From NCBI GenBank assembly GCA_022605405.1, contig JABYQQ010000023.1, forward strand, positions 372,001 to 436,000: a stretch of DNA of 64,000 nt, given 5' to 3'. The translations under genes were made by a program, and so were the position numbers. The first letter of the stretch is position 1; each line of letters opens with the position of its first letter. Below are positions 9,756-20,654 of the stretch, piece after piece. The stretch comes from Earliella scabrosa. Taxonomy: Eukaryota; Basidiomycota; Agaricomycetes; Polyporales; Polyporaceae. The notes under the pieces are model-generated. The model was not told where the DNA came from and did not search any database. It was given only the letters and a program-made list of their open reading frames with translations.

Positions 9756-10908
9756 CAGTCAACAGTCGAAGTTGCTTGTCAACGCAGGATGCCCACCATC
9801 GGTCGTACCACAGACGAGGACCTCGGAGAAAAACTTCAGACACGGAGTCGCTGTCAGAGCACGGAAAAGCGCCGTAAGAGTTCTGTTAGCTGAACGTGTG
9901 TATGGGTGGCATGTAGGCAGCAGCGTCTCACCTGGGGATCAGTTGGGTGTGCTTGGCTAGTAGGCGAGTCTTGCCGTAGGATTTATATGCTGGCCAACGA
10001 AACACGTCCGTAACCGAGAGGAATCACTCCCAGGCACCAGCATGGGAAACTCGTGCAGTGATGTTAGCCTAAGCGTGTTTCGATTCTGAGCTAGTGTTCT
10101 GGCAGGACGATGCAGGTGGGAATCATGCTAGAGAGTGCCTCTTCTAGATAGCTGGAGCGTACTACTAGGCTCTGTGCGGCTCACTGCAGTGACTGGGGGC
10201 CGACACATCGAGTCACAAAGGCGAATCGGAACGGGTGTTGAGTCGTACGTCAACTGCTGACGTTATTGCCGCAGCATGGGGTCCGGGGTCCGACTGCACG
10301 TTGCTCCGGCCACAGGCTGGCCCACGAGGAGTTGACGAACGGCATCCTACCTTCTGGCTGTTACAGTATCTATGAGGCAGAGGTTTTGGCAAAGTCCAGG
10401 TAACTCAATTGTCGTTACAGAGAAGGAGATAGCTTTGAGACGCCGGAGCGGGAAAGCAAACCACAAGCCGGCTATACGGTAATGTCTACCGTCTACTACA
10501 TAGTCTAACAGACTCGGAGCTACGTCGCCGTTGCTACATTCATATGCTTTTGACAGCAGAACACAACAAGAATCATGAGACTATCGTATCCAACACACCC
10601 GGGCCGCATTCTGGTTACTTAGTAGGAACGGGACCCGCTGGAGCTACCCTCCTCCATGATGACATCGAGTCCAATCCAGTCAAAGCTTGCGCGGTCTTGG
10701 CGAGCACGACGGAATGATGAAGCTCTGGAAATATCGAAAGAGTTCAAGGAAAAGAGGCACATTCTGGAACGGCATGAGCAGACGCACCTAATCCAGTCGA
10801 CGGAATCCTGGGCCTTGGGCGACCTACTACCACTGCGGTCTGCTTCGTGATCCTCCGTATTCACGCGCACATTGCTACTGCATGATCGCGTTGCGTCAGA
10901 TTGGGCGA
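9756..10908. other. Intergenic, no gene recognised
   Basis: Only short overlapping frames without motifs are present. The region contains the upstream side of the F-box gene starting at 9755 and the downstream side of the small paralog ending at 10909. Confidence 0.5.
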
Positions 10909-11475
10909 TCATGATGAGCCTGCTACACACCTGGTCTGCATGCTGGAACCATCTGATCCCGGTGTCCACGATACGAAGTCCGAAACTCCCGGCCTCCAAG
11001 GGGAACCGCCGCACGCACTGCCGCGGGAGAGTCCTACTGTCCAAGGAAAACCCCCGTGTCCATCGCCCCGGCTCAGTCCCACGGCGGTCGACAGAAGGGT
11101 GCACTTGACTAGAGCATAGCCCATCCATACCGCCTGGGGGAGTTCGATGTAGCCGGGGAATATAGTCGTGACGAGCAGATACTCGTACGCGTTCCCAAAG
11201 GACTCGTCGCATACAAGGAAAATCAGGGCATCGGTCCGCATACCCTCGATGCCCATGATGAGTCCTTTGATACCGGTCGAGACTGTAATCCATGGGTGGA
11301 CGAATATGCCATGACGGTTAGATGAGACGTAGTTGAGATTGAGCGACACTCTCATCCCGAGTCTTAACGGCTGGGAGAGACGCTCAATGACCTCGTAGAG
11401 GCCGCCGCAGATGGAGCTAGCCGGGCGGCGGACGGCAACGCGAAGCTTGAGTGGAGTGAGGTCGGCGGAAGCCAT
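10909..11475 (-). CDS. Hypothetical protein, tandem paralog A
   Basis: The frame opens with MASADLTPL at 11475. An in-frame ATG 50 codons further upstream is not supported by the paralog. Residues 1-125 align by eye with the gene at 12231-12689: both begin MA, then share VAV..RP, TG.KG, a DA pair, a YEYL/YVYL motif, YI.LP and GY.L....LL in the same order and spacing. The shared block has the alternating hydrophobic pattern of a small all-beta domain. After about residue 125 the frame becomes Gly/Ser/Trp-rich and is probably intron or 3' untranslated sequence, so the end at 10909 is only the end of the open frame. Function unknown; no family recognised. Confidence 0.5.
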   Translation of the reverse strand: MASADLTPLKLRVAVRRPASSICGGLYEVIERLSQPLRLGMRVSLNLNYVSSNRHGIFVHPWITVSTGIKGLIMGIEGMRTDALIFLVCDESFGNAYEYLLVTTIFPGYIELPQAVWMGYALVKCTLLSTAVGLSRGDGHGGFPWTVGLSRGSACGGSPWRPGVSDFVSWTPGSDGSSMQTRCVAGSS

Positions 11476-12180
11476 ACGAGATAATGGCTGTATTGCTGGC
11501 CTAGAGATGACTGGCTTGGAGGGTGGAAAGTCTGGGGAGAGAAACCACTCGTAGGCATGGGGTTGGTGACATTCATGGGAAGACTCACTGGCGAATTTGG
11601 GCTGGCAGGTCCGCGGGAATAGCATCTGTGCACATGAGGAGTGCGGCTAAGTCTGCCGCGGTTCTCCGTCCAGAAGCGAAGCTTCCCTGGACAAGCGTGA
11701 AACGCGAGGCGCGACGGTGCAAGGTTCGCCTGACATGTGTGCATTCTCCGCATGCCCTTGTACAACCTTAATGATGGAAGCCATGACCACATGCACTGGC
11801 ACCACATGCGGTGAAGCTTGGTCGAGCGGTCTGGCATATGGTAGATACCCCGTTCGTGGAGATCTACGGAACGTAGAGCGAGAAAGATACAAGATGCATC
11901 CGGACGGCGCGACTACGTCTCCTCGAAGCTACTAGCACTAGTATCTGTGTCAACATCCCTACCAAGCCCGTCGTAGTCGTCATCTTTCTCCTCATCTCCG
12001 ATCGTCGTGGGAGACAGCACAGAATTGGATACATGGCCACTATTTCAAGGTCAGGGATGCCGGTATTGAACCAGGAGCAATAACAGTACTCACTGCATGG
12101 TCTCGCCATATAATTTGAAGTGTCACGAAGGAATGGACGCACGAACGCAATCTTGGCATCGTTGAGGAGCAGCGATTCCC
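11476..12180 (-). other. Spacer between paralogs; probable 3' exons of paralog B
   Basis: On the minus strand a second possible intron (GTGAGTACTG to AAATAG, 54 bp) lies at about 12053-12106. It is followed by a highly acidic Asp/Glu/Ser/Thr-rich frame ending at a TAG near 11920. The phases of the candidate introns do not join into a single model, so the 3' end of paralog B is unresolved. Confidence 0.3.
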
Positions 12181-12230
12181 CTGAGGAACACAAGTTACAC
12201 ACGTTATCGTAGAGGGTATACAGACATATC

Positions 12231-12689
12231 TCACCTGAATCCCACCATGGGTAGATACTCCGCATACTCCTTAGATGTTGTCTCGTTATTGGGGTCCCCA
12301 CCGGCCTCAGCCAAGGAGAAAGTGAGGAGATAAGGTTCGATGAGGAGGTACCCAGAAGAGAGGCGAGGTGGTAAGGCGATGTACTTCTCCTCCAGGGGAA
12401 CGATCAGATAAACGTAGACCCCAGATGGGGTGTCCTTGCGAATGATGACTTCGACGGCATCGTGGTATAGAGAGGCGACAGAAATGACTGTGCCCTTGGC
12501 GCCGGTGGGGGCGACCAGCCAGAGCTGGCCCTTGCGGTAGAATGGGATCTCGAGGTGGACCTTGCTCCCCAGAGTGAGCGCCGTCGGTGGTGGCTCTATG
12601 GCTTTGAAGAGGGGCGGTCGAACCCCTGGATGAGCGGGGCGTATGATAGTCACTGCGACAGGAATGGGTATGTCGTGGGTGTCGGCCAT
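12231..12689 (-). CDS. Hypothetical protein, tandem paralog B
   Basis: The frame starts with MADTHDIPI at 12689 and gives 152 residues before its stop. It shares a ~125-residue domain with paralog A, 0.75 kb downstream on the same strand, which suggests a local tandem duplication. A well-formed intron boundary pair, GTGAGA at 12234 and CTCAG ending at 12181, indicates that the frame is spliced rather than ending at 12231. With that intron a TGA follows after 19 codons. No signal peptide, membrane segment or known catalytic motif was seen. Function unknown. Confidence 0.5.
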   Translation of the reverse strand: MADTHDIPIPVAVTIIRPAHPGVRPPLFKAIEPPPTALTLGSKVHLEIPFYRKGQLWLVAPTGAKGTVISVASLYHDAVEVIIRKDTPSGVYVYLIVPLEEKYIALPPRLSSGYLLIEPYLLTFSLAEAGGDPNNETTSKEYAEYLPMVGFR

Positions 12690-15600
12690 GGCGAGATAGG
12701 AAAACGAGTGTGAGCAGACAGCGACTCAAGCGATCAGAGGCAGAATGAACGAAAACACAGCTCTAGCACCTAGACTGTCACCGATCAGACTTAAGTAGCG
12801 GAGCACTCAGCCACTGTATAACCGTCGGATTTCCCATGCCCAGTAGAGAGCGTGCGAGTGCAGACGGTCTGAGAGAGGCTTCTACTGGAGTCATGGGCTG
12901 TCGACTAACAAGTCGGACCATGTCAATGCGCGCGAACTCCGGTAGGTCGACTCGCCGCTTGCTGGAGCTTGTCATGGCGAGTTAAACCAAGTTATGACGT
13001 GATTGCTGGTCACCCCTTGTATTGTCAAGTAGCTTTCAAGCAATACAAACGGATATCAGTAGCTAACCACTTGTCAGCGTCGCTATATCGCCCTCCGGCA
13101 TAATTCAGAATGTCCTCACGGGAATCTCGTTATCTTTACGTCTACATCGCTAGGGCAGAGAACTTCATGTCGGAGCATGCGTTCGGTCGGCGAGCGGAGC
13201 TCAAGTGGGCATATGCAGCATTGTTTGGTCCACTAACGTTGGGAGGAGCGGCGGGAATGAGTTACATCCTTGCGCAGCACTGTGAGAAGAAGAAGTTTCA
13301 GCGGAGATGTGCTTCCAGTAGAGAAGTCTCAACCGACGGCTCTGAGACCCAGGTTAATAACCAATCGGGTCTACGCGGCTTTGCACCATGAGGTGCTCAA
13401 CCGATTTGAATGTAATCTTATTGGTTCCGAGACGTCTACTAAGCGCCATATCTTTTGCTGGTGCTGGTTATGTCTCAGAGTGCCTGCCACAACCGAAGCA
13501 GGCGGTGGATTTATTCCGGTCTGGCATGCGCATGAACACGTTACACATACTTACGTCCCTCAGGCTTCTATCCTCTGCGCAGCATTGCTCATCATCTGTT
13601 TCGTGTGTGATACGCTCTTTCGGACATTCGATCCATCAGGAAAAAAGACCCTTTCTACGGAGTCCTACGGAGACTACGTAGGCCTGGTTGTGTGGTAGGT
13701 AAGTCCCCATTTAGTAGAGCACGGAGTGCTCAGCCACAGTACGTAGCGCCCGGTAGAGGGGCTGTAGACAGCCGTAGACTGGCCGTAGATGACTGTTGTG
13801 GAGCCGGTCCAAGCAGATTACACGCTATGCAGGCATTGCGCCGGGAGCTTCGGACAATAATATGCATTGAAGTACACTACGATACACATCCAGAGTACAC
13901 TACCATGGCAGATGAGTGTGTCCAAGAGAAACCAGACATACCAGAGGGCGTCACACACAAGACAGCTATGTGGCAGAGGCGTATGGAGGAGCGGCCATTG
14001 ATGACCGCAGAAACTGCCATAAGCACCGCTGCATTCGCAGAGGTGGTGCTTGTGCTATGACTCGAGCCGCAGAATACAGCCATGATACCAAAAACCACTC
14101 ACCTCCACCTCTCACTGCGGAAGCATGCTGGTCCGGTCCGCTCTGAGGTTCGCGAATCGCACCTGCCGCGTATCCGCCCCACTGCTCGTCCGCGCCCGAC
14201 CGGTAGGACTGATCATCACGATCAAGCGGTCTGCGACGAACGTCGTGGGCAAGAGACCCAGAAAGCCTGCCGGCGCTCCTGCATCTCGTGCACGGGTTGC
14301 GGCCGGCTTGAATTCACGCAGCGCCTGAGCCCGAGCCCGAGCCCGAACGCGAACCCGAGCTGATGAAGATAGTCCTGAATGGGGACAATCACAAAAGCGG
14401 ATGTGCGCGCGAGGGACAGGTAGGGCGGCCGGACGCGGTCCATGACGGACATGACCATCAGCATCGGGGTCGTGCACCGTGACGCCCATGCGTGAGGTGC
14501 CCGGAGTGCTCAATGATAAATTGTCGATTTGCGTCCGTTGGAGATCTCCTATGCCAGCAAGCCCGTCTACGCGAAGGCGGCACGATCAAGGAGGGAAAGC
14601 GCAACGGAGAACGATAGACCCACTCGAGGAACTCGATTGAGTTATGGCGGCCTCCGCTGCACTTGCAGCTCTCCACGGCTCTGGCGGAGATTCGTAGGGG
14701 CTGGCGGGATAGTATAAAGTGAGAGGATGCGGAGGCTTGTTCGAAGACTTCGAACGAGCGACTGCATCCTAACACATCACTCTCGAGATCCATGCCAACA
14801 GGCATGGCTTTGGATGGGCGCATGGGCAGATGCAGAAAAATATCGACTTACTTCGCTAGTCTAGTCAGATCAACCTCGACTTGTGCGCTGTCGCCGAACC
14901 CGAGCGGCGGACGACTCGCCCCCCCACTCCATCGTGCTTGAAGCATGCAACTTGATTGGAGGTTGATGGATAAGGGCTACAAGTAGGATGAACAATGGAG
15001 GGGCGGCGTATCCATGAGCAGAGTCGGAGAGATGGGAAGTTGGCTAGGGAGACAAGGAAGTTGGGGTCTTAGAGGAAAATTTCGTCGCAACTTGCAAGTG
15101 CCAAGTGCTGGCATCTCGGCGCCAAATACAAGCAAACACAGACGCTTTCAGCTTGAATGTTCTCACGGTCCACAACTGCTTTGTAGTCCTCTTTGCAGGC
15201 AAGTTCACGGCAGCGTCTTGTTGAATTCGAGTTTCCTAGGCTATTGGGGGCCCACCAAGAGGTGCAAACAACCTCATATAAATTTCTCCGTGACTACAGC
15301 CACTACAGAGTGCTATAGAGGCAAGGGGCGCCCTACATCGCCTACCATCACTACATAGCCACAGGGGCAGCTACGTTCCACAGGGTTTTTCCTGATGTCT
15401 GTGCATGTATCTGACCCATTTCTCCGCTCTTTCCCCCCTTGGACGCGCCCTGCCAACACACCGCGTCTATTCCCTTGACCCTCATTGTGCTTCCTTTCGA
15501 TCATTGCCACCTCTGTAGCTCCCTTCGTACGGTACTCCAAGCCCTCTGTATGCTCAGTATCTTAGTCTGGGATGGACGTCCTTCTATAGCATTACTGTTC

Positions 15601-16125
15601 TGCCTGCACTTCACAGCGCCATCTCGTCCCAACCTCAGCAGGCTTCATTGTGACATTCCAGCTCTCAGCGCGTACCTGCCGCCTCTTCTCATCGCTTCGC
15701 CTGTCGCTCACACGTTCGTGTTCTCCCGCCTATTTCCGACGGCGGTCTGAGCTTTCTCATTCACCATCCAGCGACCCGTCGACCGCATCAATGGTCACTC
15801 TACTAATATGCAAAGATGGTTTGATACCTATTCATTGTGTGAGAGCTGAGAGAGACGCGAATCTCGATGCATATATCTGATTGCGGGAAGATACGGCATG
15901 ATGCCACACATGGTCAAACAAGGTCGTATCATATTTGTCGATATTTGTTGCACCAATCAGGGCGTCAGACCAAGTTGGTTGCACGACATGACACGAGAAA
16001 CAAAGATCGGCGGATGAGTGAAGCAGGTGCGTACGTGGACATGGCGAGATGAGAAGCGGTAAGTATGGCGTCTGTCTGTATCAATCGCCTCACCAATGAG
16101 CATAGGAGTCCCTACTTAGTCTCCG
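12690..16125. other. Long stretch without a supported gene
   Basis: Small frames occur at 13110-13391 (+, 93 aa with a hydrophobic GPLTLGGAAGMSYIL segment), 14125-14328 (+, 67 aa, basic and amphipathic at its N-terminus) and 12778-12975 (-, 65 aa). None has a paralog in the window, recognisable domains or flanking splice signals. A pyrimidine-rich stretch runs through about 15400-15760 (+). Confidence 0.4.
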
Positions 16126-18692
16126 TCACCAGAGTGACCTCTCGGTGCGGGTAGATATACCCGGGAGGGATGTGGGGGTGCCACTTGGGGTCGCTTCAAA
16201 ACCTACGGCGGCGCTCGCGTCTCCTGGAGACGGCAGAGGGGTCATTGCACCGCCGGATAGATAATAGCATGGCTCAGTGGTACCGTGGCTGCTCACTACA
16301 TTGCCCCTCTTCCTTCCAACGAAAGGCAGAGATGAAGGTGTGATCGTGGCAGGCCCCATCATACCATGAGGGGTAGCTGGGGCTGATCGCGGCGAAACCC
16401 AAGTGCACTGTGCGTCCACAAGCATGAGCTGTAACATCTTATGAGTAACAGGAAGAGACGAACCTCCACACCCTTCTTGCTGCAATGTAAGCAGACTGGC
16501 TTTCCTTCATCGCACTGCGATCATATCATCGATAACAGCCCAGATTAGGACTTGGAGGAATATACCTTTATCTTCCTCCCTTTGCATGTTACGCACCTGG
16601 TCCTGGAGCGAGAGACTCGGAGGTTAGGGGAATATCGGTTTTGATCGGCGTTAACCCCTCCGATGACAACGCCTTTGGCAGAAGTAGGCATGGACGTAGA
16701 AGGGGGAAGAGAAGTGAGAATAGGAGTAGATGATGTGGAGAGAGAAGCGGAAGGGAACGGTGAAGGGTAACCGGAGGGAGACGAGAAGCCAGGAGCGTGA
16801 TATGGCGGCGACAATGTCTGCGGATGAAGCTGACGGATCTCATCTGGGGGGTGTTCGAGCTTTGATCTCGCAGAGTCCTCGACAACACGAGAAGCGGCAG
16901 AGCGATGATCTGGATCCAGGCGAGCACGCTTCTGAGGGGTGGGAGCATGAGTGGACGGCAACGAGAACGACGAGTGAAGCGGACGGCCCTCCACGGGGGC
17001 GTATTCGAGGTTCGATCTCGCGGAGTCCTCGACAGCACGAGAAGCGGCAAAGCGATGATCTGGGTCCGGACGAGCACGCTTCTGAGGGGTTGGAGCATGA
17101 GTGGACGGCAACGATGACGGCAGGTGAAGCAAACGAGCCTCCACTGGGGCGTGTTTGAGGTCCGATCTCGCGGCACCCTCGACGGCACGAGAAGAGGCAT
17201 TGGGATGGTCCGGATCCGAAGGAGCACGCTTCTGAGGGCCGGAAGCATGCGGCGACGATGACTGCGGATGACGCGGCTGGGCCTCGTGTGTCGGGTCCAA
17301 TCCCAGGGTGCCCTCGACGACGCTGAAAGAGGCAGGAGGATGGTACGGATCCGGAGGAGGACGCCTCTGAGGACTAGGAGCATTCGGTGACGATGACTGC
17401 GGATGAAGCGGACGGGCCTCGCCCACGGCGATGCTGGAAGTAGAAGGTTGGTCCGGATCCGAATCAGCATGCTTCTGCGGGCCAGGAGCGTACCGCGGAT
17501 GAAGCGGCTGGGCCTCGTGTGTCAGGTCCAATCCCAGGGTGCCCTCGACGACGCTGAAAGAGGCAGAAGGATGGTACGGATCCGGAGGAGGACGCCTCTG
17601 AGGACTAGGAGCATTCGGCGACGATGACTGCGGATGAAGCGGACGGGCCTCGCCCACGGCGATGCTGGAAGTAGAAGGTTGGTCCGGATCCGGATCAGCA
17701 CGCTTCTGCGGGCCAGGAGCATGCGACGACGATGACTGCGGATGAAGCGGCTGGGCCTCGTGTGTCAGGTCCAATCCCGGGGTGCCCTCGACGACGCTGA
17801 AAGAGGCAGAAGGATGGTACGGATCCGGAGGAGGACGCCTCTGAGGACTAGGAGCATTCGGCGACGATGACTGCGGATGAAGCGGACGGGCCTCGCCCAC
17901 GGCGATGCTGGAAGTAGAAGGTTGGTCCGGATCCGAATCAGCACGCTTCTGCGGGCCAGGAGCGTACCGCGGATGAAGCGGCTGGGCCTCGTGTGTCAGG
18001 TCCAATCCCAGGGTGCCCTCGACGACGCTGAAAGAGGCAGAAGGATGGTACGGATCCGGAGGAGGACGCCTCTGAGGACTAGGAGCATTCGGCGACGATG
18101 ACTGCGGATGAAGCGAACGGGCCTCGCCCACGGCGATGCTATAAGTAGAAGGATTGTCCGGATTCTGATCAGCACGCTTCTGAGAGCTACCAGTATGAGC
18201 TGGAGTATGTAGAACTTCGCGAGCATCGATGGATGAATCCAGCCTCTGAAGAACCGACGGAACCGACGGACGGGCGGCGGACGACGCCGTAATTGTGGAC
18301 GTAGTATTAGAGGCAGCGCCAGACGGCAAGGTAGTTGATGCTTCGTACAGATGAGGGTGCTGTTGTGGCCAAGTGGTTGGAGCCGGTGTCACCGCGGGTG
18401 AGGGGTATGCACAAGGGCGGGTGCTCGACGAGGTAGACAGAGGAAGTGTACGTTGTATGCCAGAGGGAACCGAGCCGTGAACGCTTGTGGAATGAGTGCT
18501 GACATGCGAGGGGCAGGGAGTATTGGGACAAAGTCCGGTATAGCAGTCTGTCGCCGATGAGGGAGGAGTAGTGTACGGATTCCAAGGAGGGAGGACGGGG
18601 GCACCATAGGGGTGTGAGTATTGCTGACAACACACTGCTCCATGCTGAGACTGGGCAGGTGGCGGCGGATGATGGTGAGGGTACCCACTCAT
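16126..18692 (-). CDS. Zn2Cys6-type zinc cluster protein with long repeat region, 3 exons
   Basis: Three exons, 18692-16566, 16514-16464 and 16407-16126, are joined by phase-0 introns of 51 and 56 bp and give 819 residues. The first 700 residues are Pro/Ser/His-rich. They carry repeats of ~77 residues near 340-480 and shorter diverged repeats containing PQKRAR.DPD, which resembles a nuclear localisation signal. Splicing assembles a cysteine cluster near residues 700-735 with spacing C-X2-C-X6-C-X6-C-X2-C-X6-C. Exon 1 supplies CVTCKGRKIK, exon 2 CDEGKPVCLHCSKKGVE and exon 3 the last Cys. This matches the fungal GAL4-type DNA-binding cluster, including the basic GRKIK segment. The cluster sits near the C-terminus, followed by ~90 Ser/Pro-rich residues. 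A DNA-binding transcription factor is likely; targets are unknown. Confidence 0.75.
17270..18145 (-). repeat. Tandem repeats of ~231/243 bp inside the zinc-cluster gene
   Basis: Four long units with nearly identical landmarks, spaced about 231, 243 and 231 bp, encode blocks such as AVGEARPLHPQSSSPNAPSP and VVEGTLGLDLTHEAQPLHP. The length difference is a 12-bp in-frame variation. Each unit is itself two related ~40-residue halves. More diverged 42-50-residue units continue towards 16860. All variation preserves the frame. Confidence 0.85.
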
Positions 18693-18801
18693 GGCTGGCC
18701 AAGGTGCGTGCGGATGAGGCGCATTCGGGCACCCAGCCCAGTGAGCGGAGGCGGGATAGAAGCTGGGGGGTTGGGGAGCGAGATTGTGGGTATGTTGAGC
18801 T

Positions 18802-19307
18802 TCAGTATGGTAGGAATTGGTCGTGTATCGCCCTAATCGTCAAGTCAGTATCTCTATAACACCCCATGGCGAGAGAATACCGACAGTTGTCGTCAGCTCC
18901 CTCTGGGCCACGCTGAGAGCACGGTCGGGTGCCAGTGCAGTTCAAGTTGCAATGTTCGTGATTTTCTGAATATCGGTAAACAACGGCGAGCGGGCTCCCG
19001 AGCTGAGTTTCGACTTACGATTCGAGGTATTGGTGTGCCGGTGGGGACCAACATTGGATGGAAAGGGCGGAGGTCTACCGGATCTGGGGAAGAGATATGA
19101 GCTCGCCATATAGTTATCGTGCGAACCGACGGACGCACAGAGGGGGTCTGTGGACGAACGGGTCTGGTTGATGATGGAATGGCCAAGGCGGGGATGCAGA
19201 CATTGTTGGGGAAAGAGACTTGGAGATCGAGCTGGTGCTAAGGCGAGGACGCAGGCGTTGTTGGGGGTGAGAATTGGGGCGCTGCTGGCGTGACGAAGAT
19301 CAGTCAT
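18802..19307 (-). CDS. Possible two-exon hypothetical gene
   Basis: Exon 19307-19019 (starting MTDLRHASSAP) and exon 18965-18802 are joined by a 53-bp intron with GTAAGT donor and CAG acceptor. They give an uninterrupted 150-residue frame ending TGA at 18802. The second exon is cysteine-rich (CNLNC, then RPC, DNC and GC). The stop lies 110 bp upstream of the zinc-cluster gene start, so the stretch could instead be 5' untranslated sequence of that gene. No family is recognised, and clean splicing with matching phase is the only support. Confidence 0.3.
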
Positions 19308-20654
19308 CAGTACCGAGCCGAGCAGAGTCCGGCGCGAAGAACGCAGCGGCCAAGGGGCATCGTGGGCTGAAACATTTGTTTGCCGGCACTCAGCTCTATG
19401 TCACCGAAGTCTGATCGGTGATCATCTCATTGTAGATGCCCGTCAGGTCACATACTATGCGCGACACGGGTGTGTGACATCGCTGTCTCCGAATACACTT
19501 CATGGATCAAACGTTGTAGCTGACCATCTTGCACGCATCCCACAAAACCAGTGGACAGTGAGAGCGTTGATCCATAGAAGACATGGAATACACGTGTTGA
19601 GCATCAACCAATAGCTAGGGATTATGAATCCTTACGAATTATTGCATGAAATTGAGAGCAAACCAGACCCGTGTACAGAGTACCTGAGTACATGGGTGCT
19701 TACCGTAGTTAACATCTGCTGGAAGTCAGGAGCAGCACAACCCGCTGAGATTCATGTGTGAACAGACGTACCCTCTAGTGCCCGTATACAGTGACATACG
19801 CGACGATGAGGCACAGATGTGCTGCAGGACATAATCGCACGTGCGGTGCTCTAGATCAGGTTTTGTGAAGCAGGTTTCAAACACTGTGGAATGTTGGGAG
19901 GGACAAGGGTCGAATGATCATTGTTGGAGTTTGGGATTGGACAGCCGAGTCGAAGGTTGGAAGGAGTCAAGGAGCTGTCACAAGTACTGCTTAGTCATCA
20001 TGCTTCCTAATGTCACACGTCACCCCACGTGGAGGTGATTGTGACGGCCATCTGGGGTTAATCCATCCCCCAAGACCTATTCTACTTCGGTCTTCCCACA
20101 ATCTTCCTTCACGATGTCTCTGTGAACCCACGAAATACCGTGCTATATGTCTCAATTCGGCCGCGGTGATGCCTCATGACCTCAAAGAGTCACTCAGAGA
20201 GCTCCGGGCTGGAGAGTCTAGGTGACTCCAGAGCGATGGCGACTACAATTTGTCAAGTGCGTAGCAACTCTGCCTGAAACTCTATCAAAAATTTCTGCTG
20301 CATTGCTGTTACGTTTTATTATGGATGCGAATCTCCACATGCACAGGTATTCACTCATTCCCGGAACATAGCTACAAACTGAGGTGTTCTCGCAGGTGTA
20401 TCTTTACGTCTTGGACTCAGAGCTGCTATTCGGCAGAGTGAAGCCGTTTCCCATGTTATCTATGCCGACGCTCGGGCGGCCTCGCGAAAGAAGGGCCAAG
20501 CAGTACTTGCACGGTCCGAGGGTCTGGTCGGACATCGCCTCAGCAGGTTGGAATCAACTTGAAGTCCATGATTCGATCCCTGTTACAAGCTGCTTCCGCC
20601 GGCCTTCCTCAACCCTCTAACATCACTACCCTATCTCTTGCCTTCATTGTGAAC
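19308..20654. other. Intergenic, no gene recognised
   Basis: No open frame with motifs or coherent splice signals was found. The last few hundred bases are the presumed promoter of the multi-exon gene beginning at 20655. Confidence 0.5.

Noticed and set aside
12796..13745. GAGCACTCAGCCACTGTA-like sequence at 12800 and a similar one at 13730
   Set aside because: They are similar direct motifs only. No terminal inverted structure or target duplication was found to define an element.
16589..17722. Arg/Leu-rich frames within 16.6-18.2 kb
   Set aside because: They are alternate-frame readings of the repeat region of the zinc-cluster gene.
20480..20600. tRNA-like GATTCGATCC near 20573
   Set aside because: There is no matching A box at proper spacing and no acceptor stem pairing.
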